From the NCBI GenBank assembly GCA_025738555.1, contig JAOVFP010000001.1:992001-1056000 (forward strand): 64,000 nt of DNA, read 5' to 3'. Of this stretch, positions 22,556-35,931 are shown one piece after another. The translations under genes were made by a program, and so were the position numbers. Origin of the DNA: Cyathus striatus. Its lineage: Eukaryota; Basidiomycota; Agaricomycetes; Agaricales; Nidulariaceae. The notes below the pieces were generated by a model. That model saw only the letters and a program-made list of their open reading frames with translations, was not told the origin of the DNA and did no database searches. Numbering within the stretch: position 1 is the first letter of the stretch; the number at the start of each line of letters is the position of its first letter.

Positions 22556-23545
22556 CGCCCAGTTACAAAAGTCTAGCGCTCTTTGACTCCAGTTGAGCTA
22601 GGTGAACTTGAGGTATATTCAGACGTATACTATGATACCCACAAAGCCATTCAATACCTTGTCAATACCTCACGAGTAGCTACAGTTGAAGTTTTAGGTG
22701 CTAAATGTAAGTACTAATGGAAGAATTAATGTCACTCAGCTGAGAGTGTTCAACACTATTCACTAAGCGAGCTTGGGTTGTATCTTAATGTGAATTACTT
22801 AGTAATCATACTCCCAGAGACTTAGTTAACACTTCGGAAAGTTTGCAATAGCTTAAGTGCTCAAATACTGAAGCTCAAGGTTGGTTATGTCACCTAGTCA
22901 TGCTTACAGAGTTTCACTCTTTCCGATTGAGCTAGGTGGACTACGACAAACGATTCAAAGTATGTATAATAGCGATTAATTGCTTCGTTAATTATCATAG
23001 TTTCAATCAGTACCGGAAACCCGGGGGTAATAACGATTAATAAACCTCCTATGCCTCATAAAAGTAATGTTTTACTTCATGGTTTGGTTTCGCCCAGTCA
23101 TAAGAATTTTGATTGGCAATTCAATTGAGCTACGACGACGTGTTCGAAATATAAACATGTATTATTTCTACACAAGTTTGACACTTGATGTTAAAAGATT
23201 ACTGCATATGTGACTACTATATTGGTCTTTCCAAACCTACTAGTAGTCAAAGACTTACAGTACCAAAAAGTACTCCAACGCCATACAAGGTCGTCTAGTC
23301 GCAAGTATCCACTTCATTTGAGAATCGATTGAGCTAAGCGGGCACGTTCAATACTACCAGAATGTATACTACATTCGATTGCTGAGCGCTGATCGTTTAA
23401 AAATATAAAATTATACACATAAATGCCACGATCGAATAAGCCATGGCACTAATATTAGAGAAAAAATGCCCTTAAACCTCATCTAATAATGTCTATGTCG
23501 TACCAACTCATGAGACGCTTTCCGATTAAGAAGACGACTTTATGG
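22556..23545 (-). repeat. Array of degenerate tRNA-Lys 5'-half-like copies
   Basis: At least four, perhaps five, segments resemble the 5' half of the neighbouring tRNA-Lys(CTT) (D arm to intron). They lie at about 22557-22614, 22888-22941, 23089-23141, 23289-23343 and, weakest, 23495-23540. Each has a version of (T/C)CGCC(T/C)AGTCATAAG, then a decayed stem, then GATTGAGCTAGG(C/T)GG. None has the T arm, so none is a functional tRNA. Similar A/T-rich sequence with GTTCAA and TATGTATA-like strings follows each, suggesting one unit repeated every 200-330 bp. Confidence 0.65.
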
Positions 23546-23559
23546 TGTTACTGAACGCT

Positions 23560-24676
23560 TAGTTTAAAAGATGATCTGATTGTTTCTGAATATGAGTTAT
23601 GCGTGGGATTGTTAGAGGAGGTGCTGTGTTACTGTACGCATGAGAGTGTAGTGGGTCAACGCCAAACAGTCGAAGGGCATAGCCACATGTTATGTAAGTA
23701 GTATTTTTAAAGTCCGGCGGTCGAATCCGGCCCGGTTACTTCTGTTTAACGATTTTGCACGCGACTCGCGCAATCCGCGGAGAACCGTTCTCAGTCAGAC
23801 TCCAGCTTGAACTTTCGAGCTTTTCTCTGCCTATTAGCTGCCACTACAAACGAAACCTCATATAGGATGAGTGTGCTTTATAATCGTACTCCCGAATCTC
23901 TATCGAGCGTCTTCAATGGTATCCTTCAACTAGAAGTAGACTTGGATGCAACTTGGATGGGTGAAAGTTGGAACTTGGGACTTGGAACTTGGGACTGCTA
24001 TGTTTTCAGTTCCGTTATGGTGATTGAACGTATGTGCCGTTTGCAGAGTGTTCGATTTGAAGAACTCTGAGAACTGCTGAGTGTTCTGGCCAAGTTCTGG
24101 CGGCCTTATGGAACGAGAGCAGTACAGCCTTTCCCGCGGTGTTCTGCATCGGTCCAAATTTGGCGCGTAAGAGAAATACATTGAAGGACAGATTACGAAC
24201 TGGTATGTTCTTGTATAGTCCTTGGACGCCGTTTGGCTGTGCTATCAATGATTGTTTCATTTCAGTGGTAGTTTTTGCTTGCTTTTGATTTGACAAGCGC
24301 GAAGAGGCAGGGATGGGTGATTGGGGCTTGGGACATTGGAAGTTGGAACTGGTATGTTTTCGGTTACGTGATAGTTATTGTGCTGATGCATTGTTTGTAG
24401 AGTGTTCGATTTGAGGAACTCTCTGGCAATGTTATAGAACAAGAGTTAGAGCTTTTCTAAAAATCAGTGTAACCTAGCATCCTTCCAATATGGTAACGCG
24501 GAACGTCAAGATTATCCAGGCAGTGAAGAATCGTTAATCATAAGGAAATAGAAGGGTTATCGTACTGGTATTTGTTCGACTTCGAGGAACGCTTTGCTCA
24601 CACTCCGAATAGATCTAGTCTTTATAACGAGAGAGAGAAACTAGCTATCTATGCATAATACATATTGGTGAGTTTC
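23560..24676. other. Gene-poor interval with a degenerate direct duplication
   Basis: About 23955-24075 and 24308-24425 are related direct copies: GGATGGGTGA, CTTGGGAC, TGGTATGTTTTC-like, then CAGAGTGTTCGATTTGA and GAACTCTC. A T-arm-like string GTCCGGCGGTCGAATCC at about 23715 looks like a tRNA 3'-half remnant. No protein gene is called. Confidence 0.45.
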
Positions 24677-25937
<1,261 letters not shown>

Positions 25938-25964
25938 ATGACCGGAATTTAATTTCATTCACCA

Positions 25965-26170
25965 AACATGATCGACCCATCTACTAAAGTTTGTGCAGGA
26001 ATACCAACGACTTGAGCCTACCCGCTACATTATCCAAGACAATATCTGAGCTGTGCCGTTGAAGTGCCGAATATCGGAAAAACCCGCAGTCACATCAAGT
26101 CAGGGTTGTTGCAAAATCCCTAAGTTCCAAGATCGGAGGATCTGCCGCCTCTTGAGCAGACTGCAGAGCT
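25965..26170 (-). repeat. Dispersed repeat, copy 2, at the 5' end of the peroxidase
   Basis: It matches 19965-20150 with the same blocks and orientation. It lies directly upstream of the truncated first peroxidase exon, where the signal-peptide exon would be expected, so its arrival may have removed that exon. Confidence 0.65.
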
Positions 26171-29002
26171 ACACGCCGCTGACATAATTCAACGACCCTG
26201 CCATCATCACAGTCGGTATTTCCAGGTACTTCCAGCTTCCACTCAAACACAACTCAAACACATCAAAGCTGTTCCCAAAGAGCAGTAATATCGGCCTAAA
26301 ATCGGATGCTGTTTTTCCTCATGCATTATAGTCTACTTTAGCTGCAGTTTACTGGAGTCAGAAAGGCAGCAGAAATGTTCTGTGCATGTGAACTTTTCCG
26401 ACAAGTTCTCAAGGTGCGTACAGTCCCGAGACTCATCATGTATTACTTAATAGCGTAGCCTGGCCGTTGCTTGGCAAGTTGGCACGCAAGCCTTGCGCAA
26501 GCTGGATATCGATTCAGATAGAGAGTCAGCCCTGAGGCCTGAGGCCTGATCATCCCCAGGTAGATAATCAAGAGTTGGTTACATACTGCAAAAGTTAAAG
26601 TCGTTGAAATATTGTGGGCCTTAAGATTTTTAGTCGCAGTACATTTCGATGCTTTATTTTGTCCTAATTTCCTTCGGTGGATAGATCGACGCAACTGACC
26701 GTGCCTCCCGTATGCTTAAAGCTTTTCGAATTAGTTCATTGTGCTAATTGCCAGCTGAGCTTCTTTCATGACATCGTTGAATGGAACCATAAACCCAAGT
26801 TGACATTTTCGACGCACATGTGATTCTGAACCATATAGAAAGGAACAGACAAATCTTAGCTAAATTTCTAAGATCTGTTGTATGGAGCCGAATGATGCTT
26901 GTGGTTCAGACGTCACATATCCTTTCAGTTTCCTCTTACAGAATATTATTAACTGACATGATTGATGCACAATCATAGTCAGTGCAAGAGATTGTCTTAC
27001 TTTTCATGTGCATTATCATTCCTGACCCCTCTCTTCCACCGTCAATGTTCTGACCTAGAAATGAGCCTAATAACCAATCATTTTCCCAGGCATCATACTA
27101 GATGAGTAACATTCATGTTGCGACAATTCCACCAAGGTCGCATATGATTTAGAAATGATGATCAAGTTCTGAGCGGCGGTTCTACTATCAGCTTGAGAAG
27201 ACCCCAACATCATTTGTAGGAGTCATTAGGCAGATTATTCTGTCGACTCCGAATGTAGACATTATTATTAAACGATAGAGCATTGTTAGTAGTTATCAAT
27301 GGACTGTGGAACTATTTACTAGTTGTCGTAATCCTTCAGAGTTGGCTTCTACTTAGTGCTGCGGGTAGCAATGTCAGAAAATCGTACTTTTAATAGGCAT
27401 TCACACCCACGCGGAGCTCTGCTGCTTGATTTAACATAATTCTCGGCGATGGGTTGGCATTGCTGAGCAAATGCAAGACTTGTGTGAGTATTTATCGAAC
27501 CTAGTGACTTGAAGTACATAAGTAGAAGGCCTTAGCCTTCGGTAATATTTGGATTTAAAGCTGTTTCCATATACCTGCAAATGAGCTGGCCACCATGCAA
27601 CGTCTTCGGTATTCACATGTTACACACTTACCAGTAACTGTCAATCAAAGCAATATTATTGCCCCTAAATAAATGGAAATATGGCTTCATAAGGTTATGT
27701 GCATATCTCTTACCTGAAATATGCATCTGAGATATGACCTCTGATTCCTACCTTTCACGCTTGATTCACACTGGGGTTACTTGCCTCTCAACCATCAAGG
27801 CTATAATGGCCACTGCATTCTGGAACATAATAATCAAGTCTACACTTAAACTGTAATTTGCGTTTGGTGTCGATTGGGTGTCTATGTACATGTACTTTCC
27901 TGAATGGAATACCGTTTTGAGGTTTGATGATGGAGTGATGGACAATCTCTCCAGGAGGCTTCCCGCTGTTTGAATGTCGTTAAAACGATGTGGCACTCTG
28001 CCAAGCAGCATGGTGCCATGTGTGTTCCGTAGCCATTGCACGGTAAGGTATTTCAATTTAGCATCAATCTGCGGATGAGCTAATAACATATTGAGCGTCC
28101 TATGTGATTCCCCACTAGTATTCTAGAATATAGGGCATTTCAGAAACCACTGTGTTTCCCTTTGTAAAATTTGACCAGTCTAATTCTCTGGAGTTACCGG
28201 ACCTATCACGACACTTCACGTCCTCAGCAAACATACATACTTGGCCCAATTTTGCCGCTGTACAAAACTAGTGGTGACTAAGTGATCCGCACCATAAGTG
28301 ATTCGCACCATAAGCAAGAATCATTTGGGATAAGTACAGTACTTACGTACTACTTCTTTCATTACTGTAAACTTAGATAAGTATATATGGATAAGCGATA
28401 AGATACTAATGTCTTTAAAGCTGCACACATTTCACAGGAACTTGAAATGTTTTCGGCATTTCTCTTCTTCTGAGATAAAGAACAATAAAACTTCCGAGGA
28501 AGAAATATAATTGCCAGAGAAGGCGGTCTGTCATAGATAGAAATGATGTCCAGGGATGTCCATCTTGGTGATCCCCTCTGCACATGGAAGATTATCCATT
28601 GACCACTTGCGCAGATACAGCGCGATCACTTAGGACAACACCAGAGTGACTGAAATGTAAAGAAAGAGGATAATGATGCTTGAAATTCGATATGCTGCAG
28701 TGCCCTCCACCCCCCAACTCTAAGGTTCATCTGCTGAAGACCCTGATTGGTGGCCCGACCCTTGATATTGCGTTGCAGGCTGCAGGGACCATGCACATGT
28801 GCAAGAGTTGAGGAAATAACATTAGAAAGTTATTTACCCAATATTAACCAATAAGTAATGCAGCAGATTGACTTTCGGTCTGTGGTTGTTCAATAGTTCT
28901 CCAAGCTTTACTCCCTGCACGCAACTTCCAAAATAGACCATTCCACATCTGTGCAGGTTTGGACAACTGGATTTCTTGAACTCCGGAGAAGTCCACATAG
29001 GC
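26171..29002. other. Long gene-poor interval
   Basis: No family is recognised. On the minus strand, 27766-28089 reads as an open 100-residue segment (for example YLTVQWLRNTHGTMLLG and LERLSITPSSN) ending at a GT donor. A splice-like string farther on reads GNNIALIDSYW (about 27630-27662) and VAWWPAHLQ (about 27575-27603). These could be exons of an unidentified protein, but no start or full model could be built. Confidence 0.35.
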
Positions 29003-29007
29003 ATTAA

Positions 29008-29330
29008 TGTCAGAAGTAACAAGAATAAAGAGGGGTTGTTGAGAGGATAGAGGATAATAAAGAGCAAGGAGGGTGATAAGAGAGCAAATAACTCAGACAC
29101 AAACACTGACACAGACACAAGATGGGGAGGAAACTTGTTAACTACTACCAAGTTACAGAGTGTATATATATAGAGGCTGTCTACCAAAGTCCCAACCAAG
29201 GTCCATGTAACTAAGGTAACTGACAGCTGTCAATCTGTCAATCACATATCTGTCAATCACAGAACTGTCAAGTATGACAGGTGACAAGTGACAGCTGTCA
29301 AAGAAGCTGTGCAACCCTGAATATCTAACA
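29008..29330. mobile_element. Solo LTR 1 (5-bp duplication ATTAA)
   Basis: A 323-bp TGT...ACA sequence is flanked by ATTAA at 29003-29007 and 29331-29335. It is closely similar to the block at 30174-30512. It contains a TATATATA stretch (29163) and a cluster of CTGTCAATCA and GACAGCTGTC motifs. Having its own target duplication shows it is a solo LTR left by recombination, not one end of the pair with 30174. Confidence 0.9.
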
Positions 29331-29335
29331 ATTAA

Positions 29336-30168
29336 TTTCTTGGATATCAACATTCAATCTATTTTGCGAAGGCACAAAGATAACTACCAAGGTCCCTCCA
29401 GTGAACAGTAATCTCAGTGTTTATGTTTTATTTCATCTTCGCAATTGGCGTCGCTTCTTGGTTTATCTGGTCTACAGCTTGTTTACCACTATGTAAGTAC
29501 TTCAGACTTGCTATCCCCGGTAATAAGACATAGGACAATCAAGTCTATTAGAATGTGTTATAGGTATCCCTATAGCATAGAGATATTCCACCTTATTTAT
29601 CTACTAGTTCTGCTCTGTAGTATACAAATACTACTACTATATGAATCAGAACCTTCTCACTACCTCTATAATCCTATAGCAGCCCATAGAATAGCATAGA
29701 ACTACCTAGAGTACATTAGAACATTCAGGAACACTAGGATAACATGTATAAGTAGGACTACATAGGATACTCAAATATCATCCTTTTACTTTCACACCCT
29801 TTACCTCAGTTCGAAGATTCAATACTTAGAATATAGTATTAAAGGTACTGCAGTAGCTACCTAAAATACTATTAACATACCAAGTTTACTCTACGTTAAA
29901 CCACTCATTTACCTTGAGACCGTCACTGACTCACTCTGGCACTCTCGGAGATAAGAACACCACTTATCTCCATCAGTAAGCGTGTACTAAGTCTTCAATC
30001 AAGTCTTGAGATCGACTCGTTTCCGACCACATCAACAACTCAACACCCCATAACACAGGTATATTCCATACTCTATTTCATTACTGACTACGTATATTCA
30101 TAGGAATACACCAATATTATATCTGAGCTATAACAGAATGTTGCGAGACAAATATAAAGTCATGATAT
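29336..30168. other. Spacer between the two solo LTRs
   Basis: No primer-binding site, polypurine tract or gag/pol-like coding sequence is visible. Since each LTR has its own duplication, this is host sequence. I see no gene in it. Confidence 0.6.
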
Positions 30169-30173
30169 ATGGT

Positions 30174-30512
30174 TGTCAGAAGTAACAAAGAATAGGGTGT
30201 GTAATAGAGAGAGGATAGAGGATAATGAAGGGAAAGGAGGGTGATAGTGGAGCAAGAACTCAGACACAGACACAGACACAGACACAAAAGGGAGAGGAAA
30301 CTTTGTTTACAACTACCAAGTTACAGAGTGTTTATATACTGAGTAAGTCTACCAAAGTCCTAACCAAAGTCCTGTAACTAAGGTAACTGACAGCTGTCAA
30401 TCTGTCAATCACAAATCTGTCAATCAAGTATCTGTCAATCACAGATCTGTCAAGTATGACAGGTGACAAGTGACAGCTGTCAAGGAAGCTGTGCAACCCA
30501 GAATATCTAACA
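30174..30512. mobile_element. Solo LTR 2 (5-bp duplication ATGGT)
   Basis: A 339-bp TGT...ACA copy of the same LTR family is flanked by ATGGT at 30169-30173 and 30513-30517. It differs from LTR 1 by small indels, including an expanded ACAGACAC tract near 30255-30285 and an extra CTGTCAATCA unit. Confidence 0.9.
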
Positions 30513-30651
30513 ATGGTACAATGAAAGAAGAAATCGTGACATACATACATATCATAAGGCGTAAGAGAAATAAATCATAGGTCGTAACTACGTGTTTAGC
30601 TTTGCATGGTCACCACCTTCTGTTTCGTAGGCAGTCTTCTTCCAGTTCCTC

Positions 30652-32494
30652 CTATACGGCTTTCCAACCCTCAGCGGTAAGGGATGGGTATCTATTCGAG
30701 ATATCTTTCTCGAAGTAGCAGGAGCACAAACCTTTTGAAACACAAAACATCAACCCTCGAATGTCAAAACAGGATCAGCACAAACACTCACTCAATGCTC
30801 TTCTTCTTCCGCTCTGCTGCTAAGTCTCGCCGTCTCTGCTCAATAGCCATCTTCTCTTTTGTCGCATCTGAATACTCCTTCCTGATTAGACTGTCTGTCA
30901 CGATCTCCCACAGCTCCCGACTCTCATTTGACAGTTGCTTCTGCAGCGGTTGTACCGTCTTTGGTAAAACCTGAAGATATGACAGATCGATGAGTCGCAT
31001 AATCACTGGTATCGGGCCGCAAGACATCAGCCTTCGACTCCGAGGCGGCCGGAAGAGTATGATGCGGTAACTGTGAATGAGAGGGGTTGGGCGAGGACGC
31101 AGCTGACGACGAGATAGCTGTGTATGAGCCAACTCCGACACGGCGCCTCGGATATGACCTCGCCAAGTACCATCAAAGGCGGTCACTATGCGGCTATGAG
31201 GAACATGTTTGACTCTTGTCCATTCTTCATGTTGCATATCACCCTCGTGCACTGTGTGTACGACACCTTCTACCGGGAAATGGGCTCTCCTTAATCACGA
31301 CTATTGACAGACGTGAGATAAAGGGAAGAAAAAATAGGTAGGTTGACATACCTCTTCCTTATAATTCAATAATTGTCCTGAATTTCTGACCGGGCCTTCC
31401 ACCGCCACATGTAATTATTGTCGATTCAGACATTGTACCATAGAAACTGCCTCTCAAGATCCACTAGTGAGATTAACGAAGATCCTCTGGTTGAACTGGC
31501 CAGGTGAGATACAAATAGTGGTCCCCGACACCTTAGCTGATATCTGATCGATGCCAGCCAATTCCACATTACCACTAGGGCATGAAGCAAAATAGGCAGA
31601 CACTGGGGGATGATGGGAAACCAGCTCTGTAACGAAGACAACCCTTAAACGTGCACTTTCGTCGATGAAATCGCTCGAATTGCTGTTCCGCCCATGGTCA
31701 AGGCTCAATTTGAATATCTGAGCTGAAACATTGCCATCGATAGAAGGGTATGGGGAGGTAGCGGTAGTAGATACACTCTTGTTGCGTGAGAGGAAGCTTA
31801 CACCTCTGCAGTTACTCTTTGAGTTCTTCCCACGTCGAACGGAGGCAGTTTCGGAGACTAAATTTGTCTTTTCAGGCGGAGCAGATCCACCGGGCATTAA
31901 GTGTGATTGAGGGGTGGGGGGTTGTTCAGGTTCATCGGGATAAGCAAGGGGAAGAACGTCCCAGTGGGCGCGGAAGTGTTCCCATGCAAGGCAATCAGGT
32001 TAACGCAGGTAACAACACTTAGCACAGCGAGACATCGATAAATTTAAGATCCTTGGTAAAAGTAAATCAGATAACAGCCAGCATGCGCTCAAAGGGATCA
32101 TTTGAGTTACTGATGCTGTTGACAACGAGGCCACCACAAAGTTAGAGGGGTGTATGCGTCAGCGCCGAGAGACTGTATTCAACGCAGCGTAAAGGTCAGG
32201 CCTGTCCAGATAATGCCAATATTCTAGATTGGGTATCGGTTCCGGAAGGGAAGCTGGTAAAGAAAGACGCCGTGGTTTAAACATTCCGTTCAGACATATC
32301 CGGACCGAGAAAAGAAGAAATAGTTGCGCACATGGAAACAATGTCCTTTACCCCTAGACATTTCTTCACCAGCTGAACGATCATCTTCAGCTTTCCACCT
32401 TCGCCAGCGTCTCCCGAGTCTGGGACAGAGGTTCAGGAGTATCGTCATCAACCACGGTGGGCTCAAGGACCACTGAGCTGTCGTTTTTGCTCAT
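30652..32494 (-). pseudogene. Oxysterol-binding protein (OSBP/Osh family) pseudogene
   Basis: Intact family members bind sterols or PI4P and move lipids between membranes. The relic begins MSKNDSSVVLEP at 32494. It retains GDAGEGGKLKMIVQLVKKCL, RLSLPASLPEPIPNLEYW, NDPFERMLAVI, FTFTKDLKF, HFRAHWDVLPLAYPDEP, ELVSHHPPVSAYF (the E-x-V-S-H-H-P-P fingerprint), ISPGQFNQRIFVNL, GVVHTVHEGDMQHEEW and LPKTVQPLQKQLSNESRELW. The end reads CYFEKDISNRYPSL, closing at 30652. Lesions are many: a frame change before GDAGEGG; a lost AG acceptor before RLSLP (CACGG); TGA in place of Arg after MLAVI; one inserted T before KEE (GAATTATAAGG at about 31360); TGA in place of Trp before LRRAHF; and frame changes after WRGHIR and before DLSYLQVL. 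It cannot make a full protein. Confidence 0.88.
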
Positions 32495-34057
32495 GCTGTG
32501 TATGTATCCGATAAGGAAGAAAAAGATATCAGATACGAAAGTCGACTTATAAAGGGAGATAATATTAATGGTAAGAAAGAAAGAGCAAAAAGACGACGAC
32601 TGCGGACACTGGTGGTAACTGTGAACGTTGCGTAAGGGGCCACCGGCCAAGGCTAGCACTGATGGCATCAGCCACACTTTAGCCTGGCGTGTTTGCCCTT
32701 CCGACTAACGCTACCTCACCCTTTCCACCTTTGCGACCATCCACCATGTGAATTTTTTTATTTCATTCTTCTCCTTCGCCGTCTGTCATATGTAGCTCAT
32801 CGTCTACAGCAATGCATCGGTTTAATTTCCCTAAATGCGCACAGATCGTCTCCTCTGTTCAATACTGATGATTGATGAGCAACCTAAGAAGTCCCATCTG
32901 CTACCATAATGCGCGTTACACCCACTTCAAAGCCCTCACTTGCCGACTTCTGCATTCCTATGCTAACAGCCAACCGTCTTTTTCCAGCACATCTTAGACA
33001 TCCAAAAAAGCCTTGGAATTTCATTCCTGCTTCTTGTGATACTCAGACCTCATAATGTGTATCGATAATAAGTCCCACTTTTGTGCAATACAGTAAGTAA
33101 GTGTTGTCAAGCCGCCAGGCGATAATCGAAGTGTCTTGAACATCTTGATCATTATCTCTTTTTGTCCTTAGCTTTGGCGTGCTCGGTGACAACATCCTTG
33201 AAATAAGGACATTCGACTCGGACGAGTTTTCAATTTGATGCCTACGTTTCAAGCTTACTATGATGTCATTTATTCTCGGAACCTCAGCAATCGTTGAACG
33301 AGTTGCAAAAGAGACACCGTTTCTGTACCCTCAACCGGAACTACCACAGCGTCTTTGATTCCGCTAAATCCAGTCCTGTTGGCGCTCGGAACGGAAACGC
33401 CCGTCAGTCTTCCTTTGTGGAACAAAGGTGCATACTAGGCGCATTAGGACTATTTGTGGGGACCGGCGTTTATTAATATCAATACCTATATATGGTCAAT
33501 CAGTCCCGTGCCATTGTACCGGTGCAACCTGGTACAACAGACCAATATCCTGCCAATGAACATCGTACCCCAATCGTACCTTAAAGTAAACGTATGGTAC
33601 GCTCCATGCGGCAACATTTCAATGAAAGTCGGTGCTTCTCCATCGGCCCCGACAGCATACCTATAGAAGCCTGAAAATTAGAGAGGCATCGACGAGGTTT
33701 GATCGGTTTCTTCAAATTTCTACGTGACCATACGTTGTGCATATTGCTCTTCATTTCTCACCCTCTTCCAGTGATGTTCACCCGATTTACTTCCTCCGCA
33801 ACTGCATGATACCGGATATAACACATAGCATTTCGAATGTCTGATAGAAACCTTCAAAATCACATACTGGCAAGATTCAACTACTTAGACCTACTTAGAC
33901 TTTGTACAGCATCCGGCGTCTATGGGAAATAACACTCGCCGAAGAGGGTGCTGCTCCCGAGTCCCGAGGTAATATTCGGTTTGAACTTTGATAGGGTCTG
34001 TAACGACAGATAGGCGCAGTTGATAGGCGTAAGTACTACGACCAATCCCGGTTTTGA
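32495..34057. other. Intergenic interval, no gene recognised
   Basis: The frames are short. The stretch just above 32494 would have held the OSBP promoter. Minus-strand 33920-34123 is an open 67-codon frame containing the DRDVTGDSK string described under the 34058 repeat. Confidence 0.4.
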
Positions 34058-34078
34058 GTCCCCTGTTACATCTCGATC
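34058..34078 (-). repeat. 18-21 bp dispersed motif, copy 1
   Basis: AGTCCCCTGTTACATCTCGAT on the plus strand. The same core occurs at 39270, 43162 and 44062. Flanks are also similar (GATC and GTACC downstream), so it is a piece of an older repeat. Confidence 0.7.
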
Positions 34079-34274
34079 ACCAGATCTGTACCAAATGCGG
34101 TAGCAGACGGGAATGCTCAACACACGTCAACACAGTGGTTCAATAGAAGGTGAACTGAGCAGCCGAGTTCGTTTGTATAGTATTAGTAAGACTAGTAAGA
34201 CTGAATCAACGCTAATCCGATAGCAACACTGCACCCTCTACCATCCGCAAGTCCTCGCCTGCATCCCCATTGAT

Positions 34275-35340
34275 CTAGTCCTTCGAACAACCCAGAATAT
34301 GAGGCCTCAACAACTCTGGAAGGAAGTAAATTCCACAAGACGTACACAACTCGGGAGGATCTTCAGCCTCAATCACGGTAAAGCTCGGCTCTGTGCTTGG
34401 ACTTGGGGCTTCGGTTTCCAGCTGCTTTGGGCCGGAAACAGCAGCTGTGGTGCTCTCATCTTTCGTATCATTGTTAAACTTGGCACACTTCACTCGGGTA
34501 GCTGCCACTGAAGTATTTTGGCGCATTTTTGGGAAGGGAATGGTTTCTTGAGTGCGTACTAGATGGGAATTAGTGAGTAATGTATCTTTAATGAAATACA
34601 TTATCCACTCACCCTGTTTCCTTTTACCCAAAGGTTGCCTTGTTTCTGCAAGGGTATACCCTCTGCTCCCTTCCTGCAAGTTTGTAAAATGTGATTCGTG
34701 CTCACCGCAAAAGCCACTTAAACGTTCTATCATTCCGATTTTGACGCGAACGGCATCTGGCTGAAGTAGGAAACTAGAGAAGATTTGCGCCATATCTGGC
34801 ATCCCATACTCTATTGAAAATAGGTAAGGTTTTGAATATCATAAGTATGAACTACCTACGTTTCATAGGAAGATTACGATAAACAGATTCTAATGTCGCA
34901 TATTTATATGCCTTCGAGATATCGACTGTGAGTTATATTAAAGAGTGAGCGTGTTGTTGAAATCTAATGGATTTCTTACCAAGGTAGCCACATTTCGATA
35001 CCTCCTTGCAACACTCTGCAATGACATGTTTGTCGTCACTAAGGACAATGCGAGCACATCGTGAACTTCCATATGGTGCCGTTAACACGCAGAAGCAGGG
35101 CCAATGTAACCCTTGCATTTTAAGCCATTGAGAAACTCGTGAAGGGTGTATGTGTTGACCATCTTCGTGCATTGGGCTGTAGTCACCATGATAAGTTAAT
35201 CTAATGCTATATCTGTTCAATAATGACGTACTAATCCATGATGACAATTCTACCAGTGAGGCAGCTCCACCCCACAAGTTTGTATGTGGACCTCTGCTCT
35301 GTTCCAAGGTTGTTGAAAAGCGGAGGTAGGGGGATTGTCG
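34275..35340 (-). CDS. Uncharacterised multi-exon protein with C-terminal Cys/His motif
   Basis: Exons run about 35340-34980, 34925-34860 and 34810-34275, with 54- and 49-bp introns that keep frame (CGYLV to DISKAYKYATL, then NLPMKQ to YGMPDMAQIFSS). Another in-frame intron, GTGAGT to ATCTAG, is possible at about 34561-34616. Recognisable segments are LWGGAASLVELSSWIS, LTYHGDYSPMHEDGQ, HWPCFCVLTAPYG, ARIVLSDDKHVIAECC and LSGFCGEHESHF. The C terminus is CTSCGIYFLPELLRPHILGC, a C-x2-C-x12-H-x3-C pattern that could bind zinc. I do not recognise the family. The 5' end is unresolved: no ATG in frame precedes the first exon, and a TAA lies just upstream of 35370. Its neighbour is a transposase relic, so it may itself belong to a mobile element. 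Confidence 0.5.
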
Positions 35341-35931
35341 AGCACATTATGTTGTAAGTAAATGTCTTTCATGTCCACTGTGAGCTTATATGCTCATTTA
35401 TTTCATGGCATTGCATTGTGTTAGGCAACATACATGTACTTATGGCTCCCACTACTGAATGTCTGCAAGCAACTAACTGAATGGCGTGGAATTAGCACCC
35501 TCCCACCCGACTTTGTCCACTGCGCTGCCTAGTGTTTTTCAACAACTAGCCTGAAACCAATAGCTCTGCACCTGACGTTACCTCCTCACTGCCTAGGGTT
35601 ACTCAATGGGCTGCTCTTGCCCAGCGCATTTTCTAGATGCCGGGGAAGTGATGGTGAGTGTTTATCTACAATTGCCCCCACTGGTATGCAGCGAGACTTA
35701 TGGTTGGTTATCTAGTGCTGCCCTACAAACATTAAAAATTATTGCCAAGGTGCACGGTTTCACCGTAATATGGTGAACACTTGGTAGTCAATGTATTTGG
35801 GTTCTGGACGTGCTATGGGTACTGGCGAAATTGGACGCCTTGATATTCGGTTGTGGGTTCTGATATTATATGCTCGGGGGGGGGGGGGGGGCTAGAGTAA
35901 GTATATAAAGTGTAGAGTAAATTTCGTTGGA
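35341..35931. other. Interval with a 16-bp poly-G run
   Basis: No gene is seen. A run of 16 G residues at 35876-35891 lies about 40 bp upstream of the transposase-like start codon, followed by a tataaag box at 35903. Confidence 0.5.

Noticed and set aside
22556..23545. Additional functional tRNA genes
   Set aside because: No T arm or acceptor 3' half follows any of the D-arm-like copies, and the stems are broken.
29008..30512. A single 1.5-kb TRIM-like retroelement with two LTRs
   Set aside because: Each LTR has its own perfect but different 5-bp duplication, so they are separate solo LTRs.
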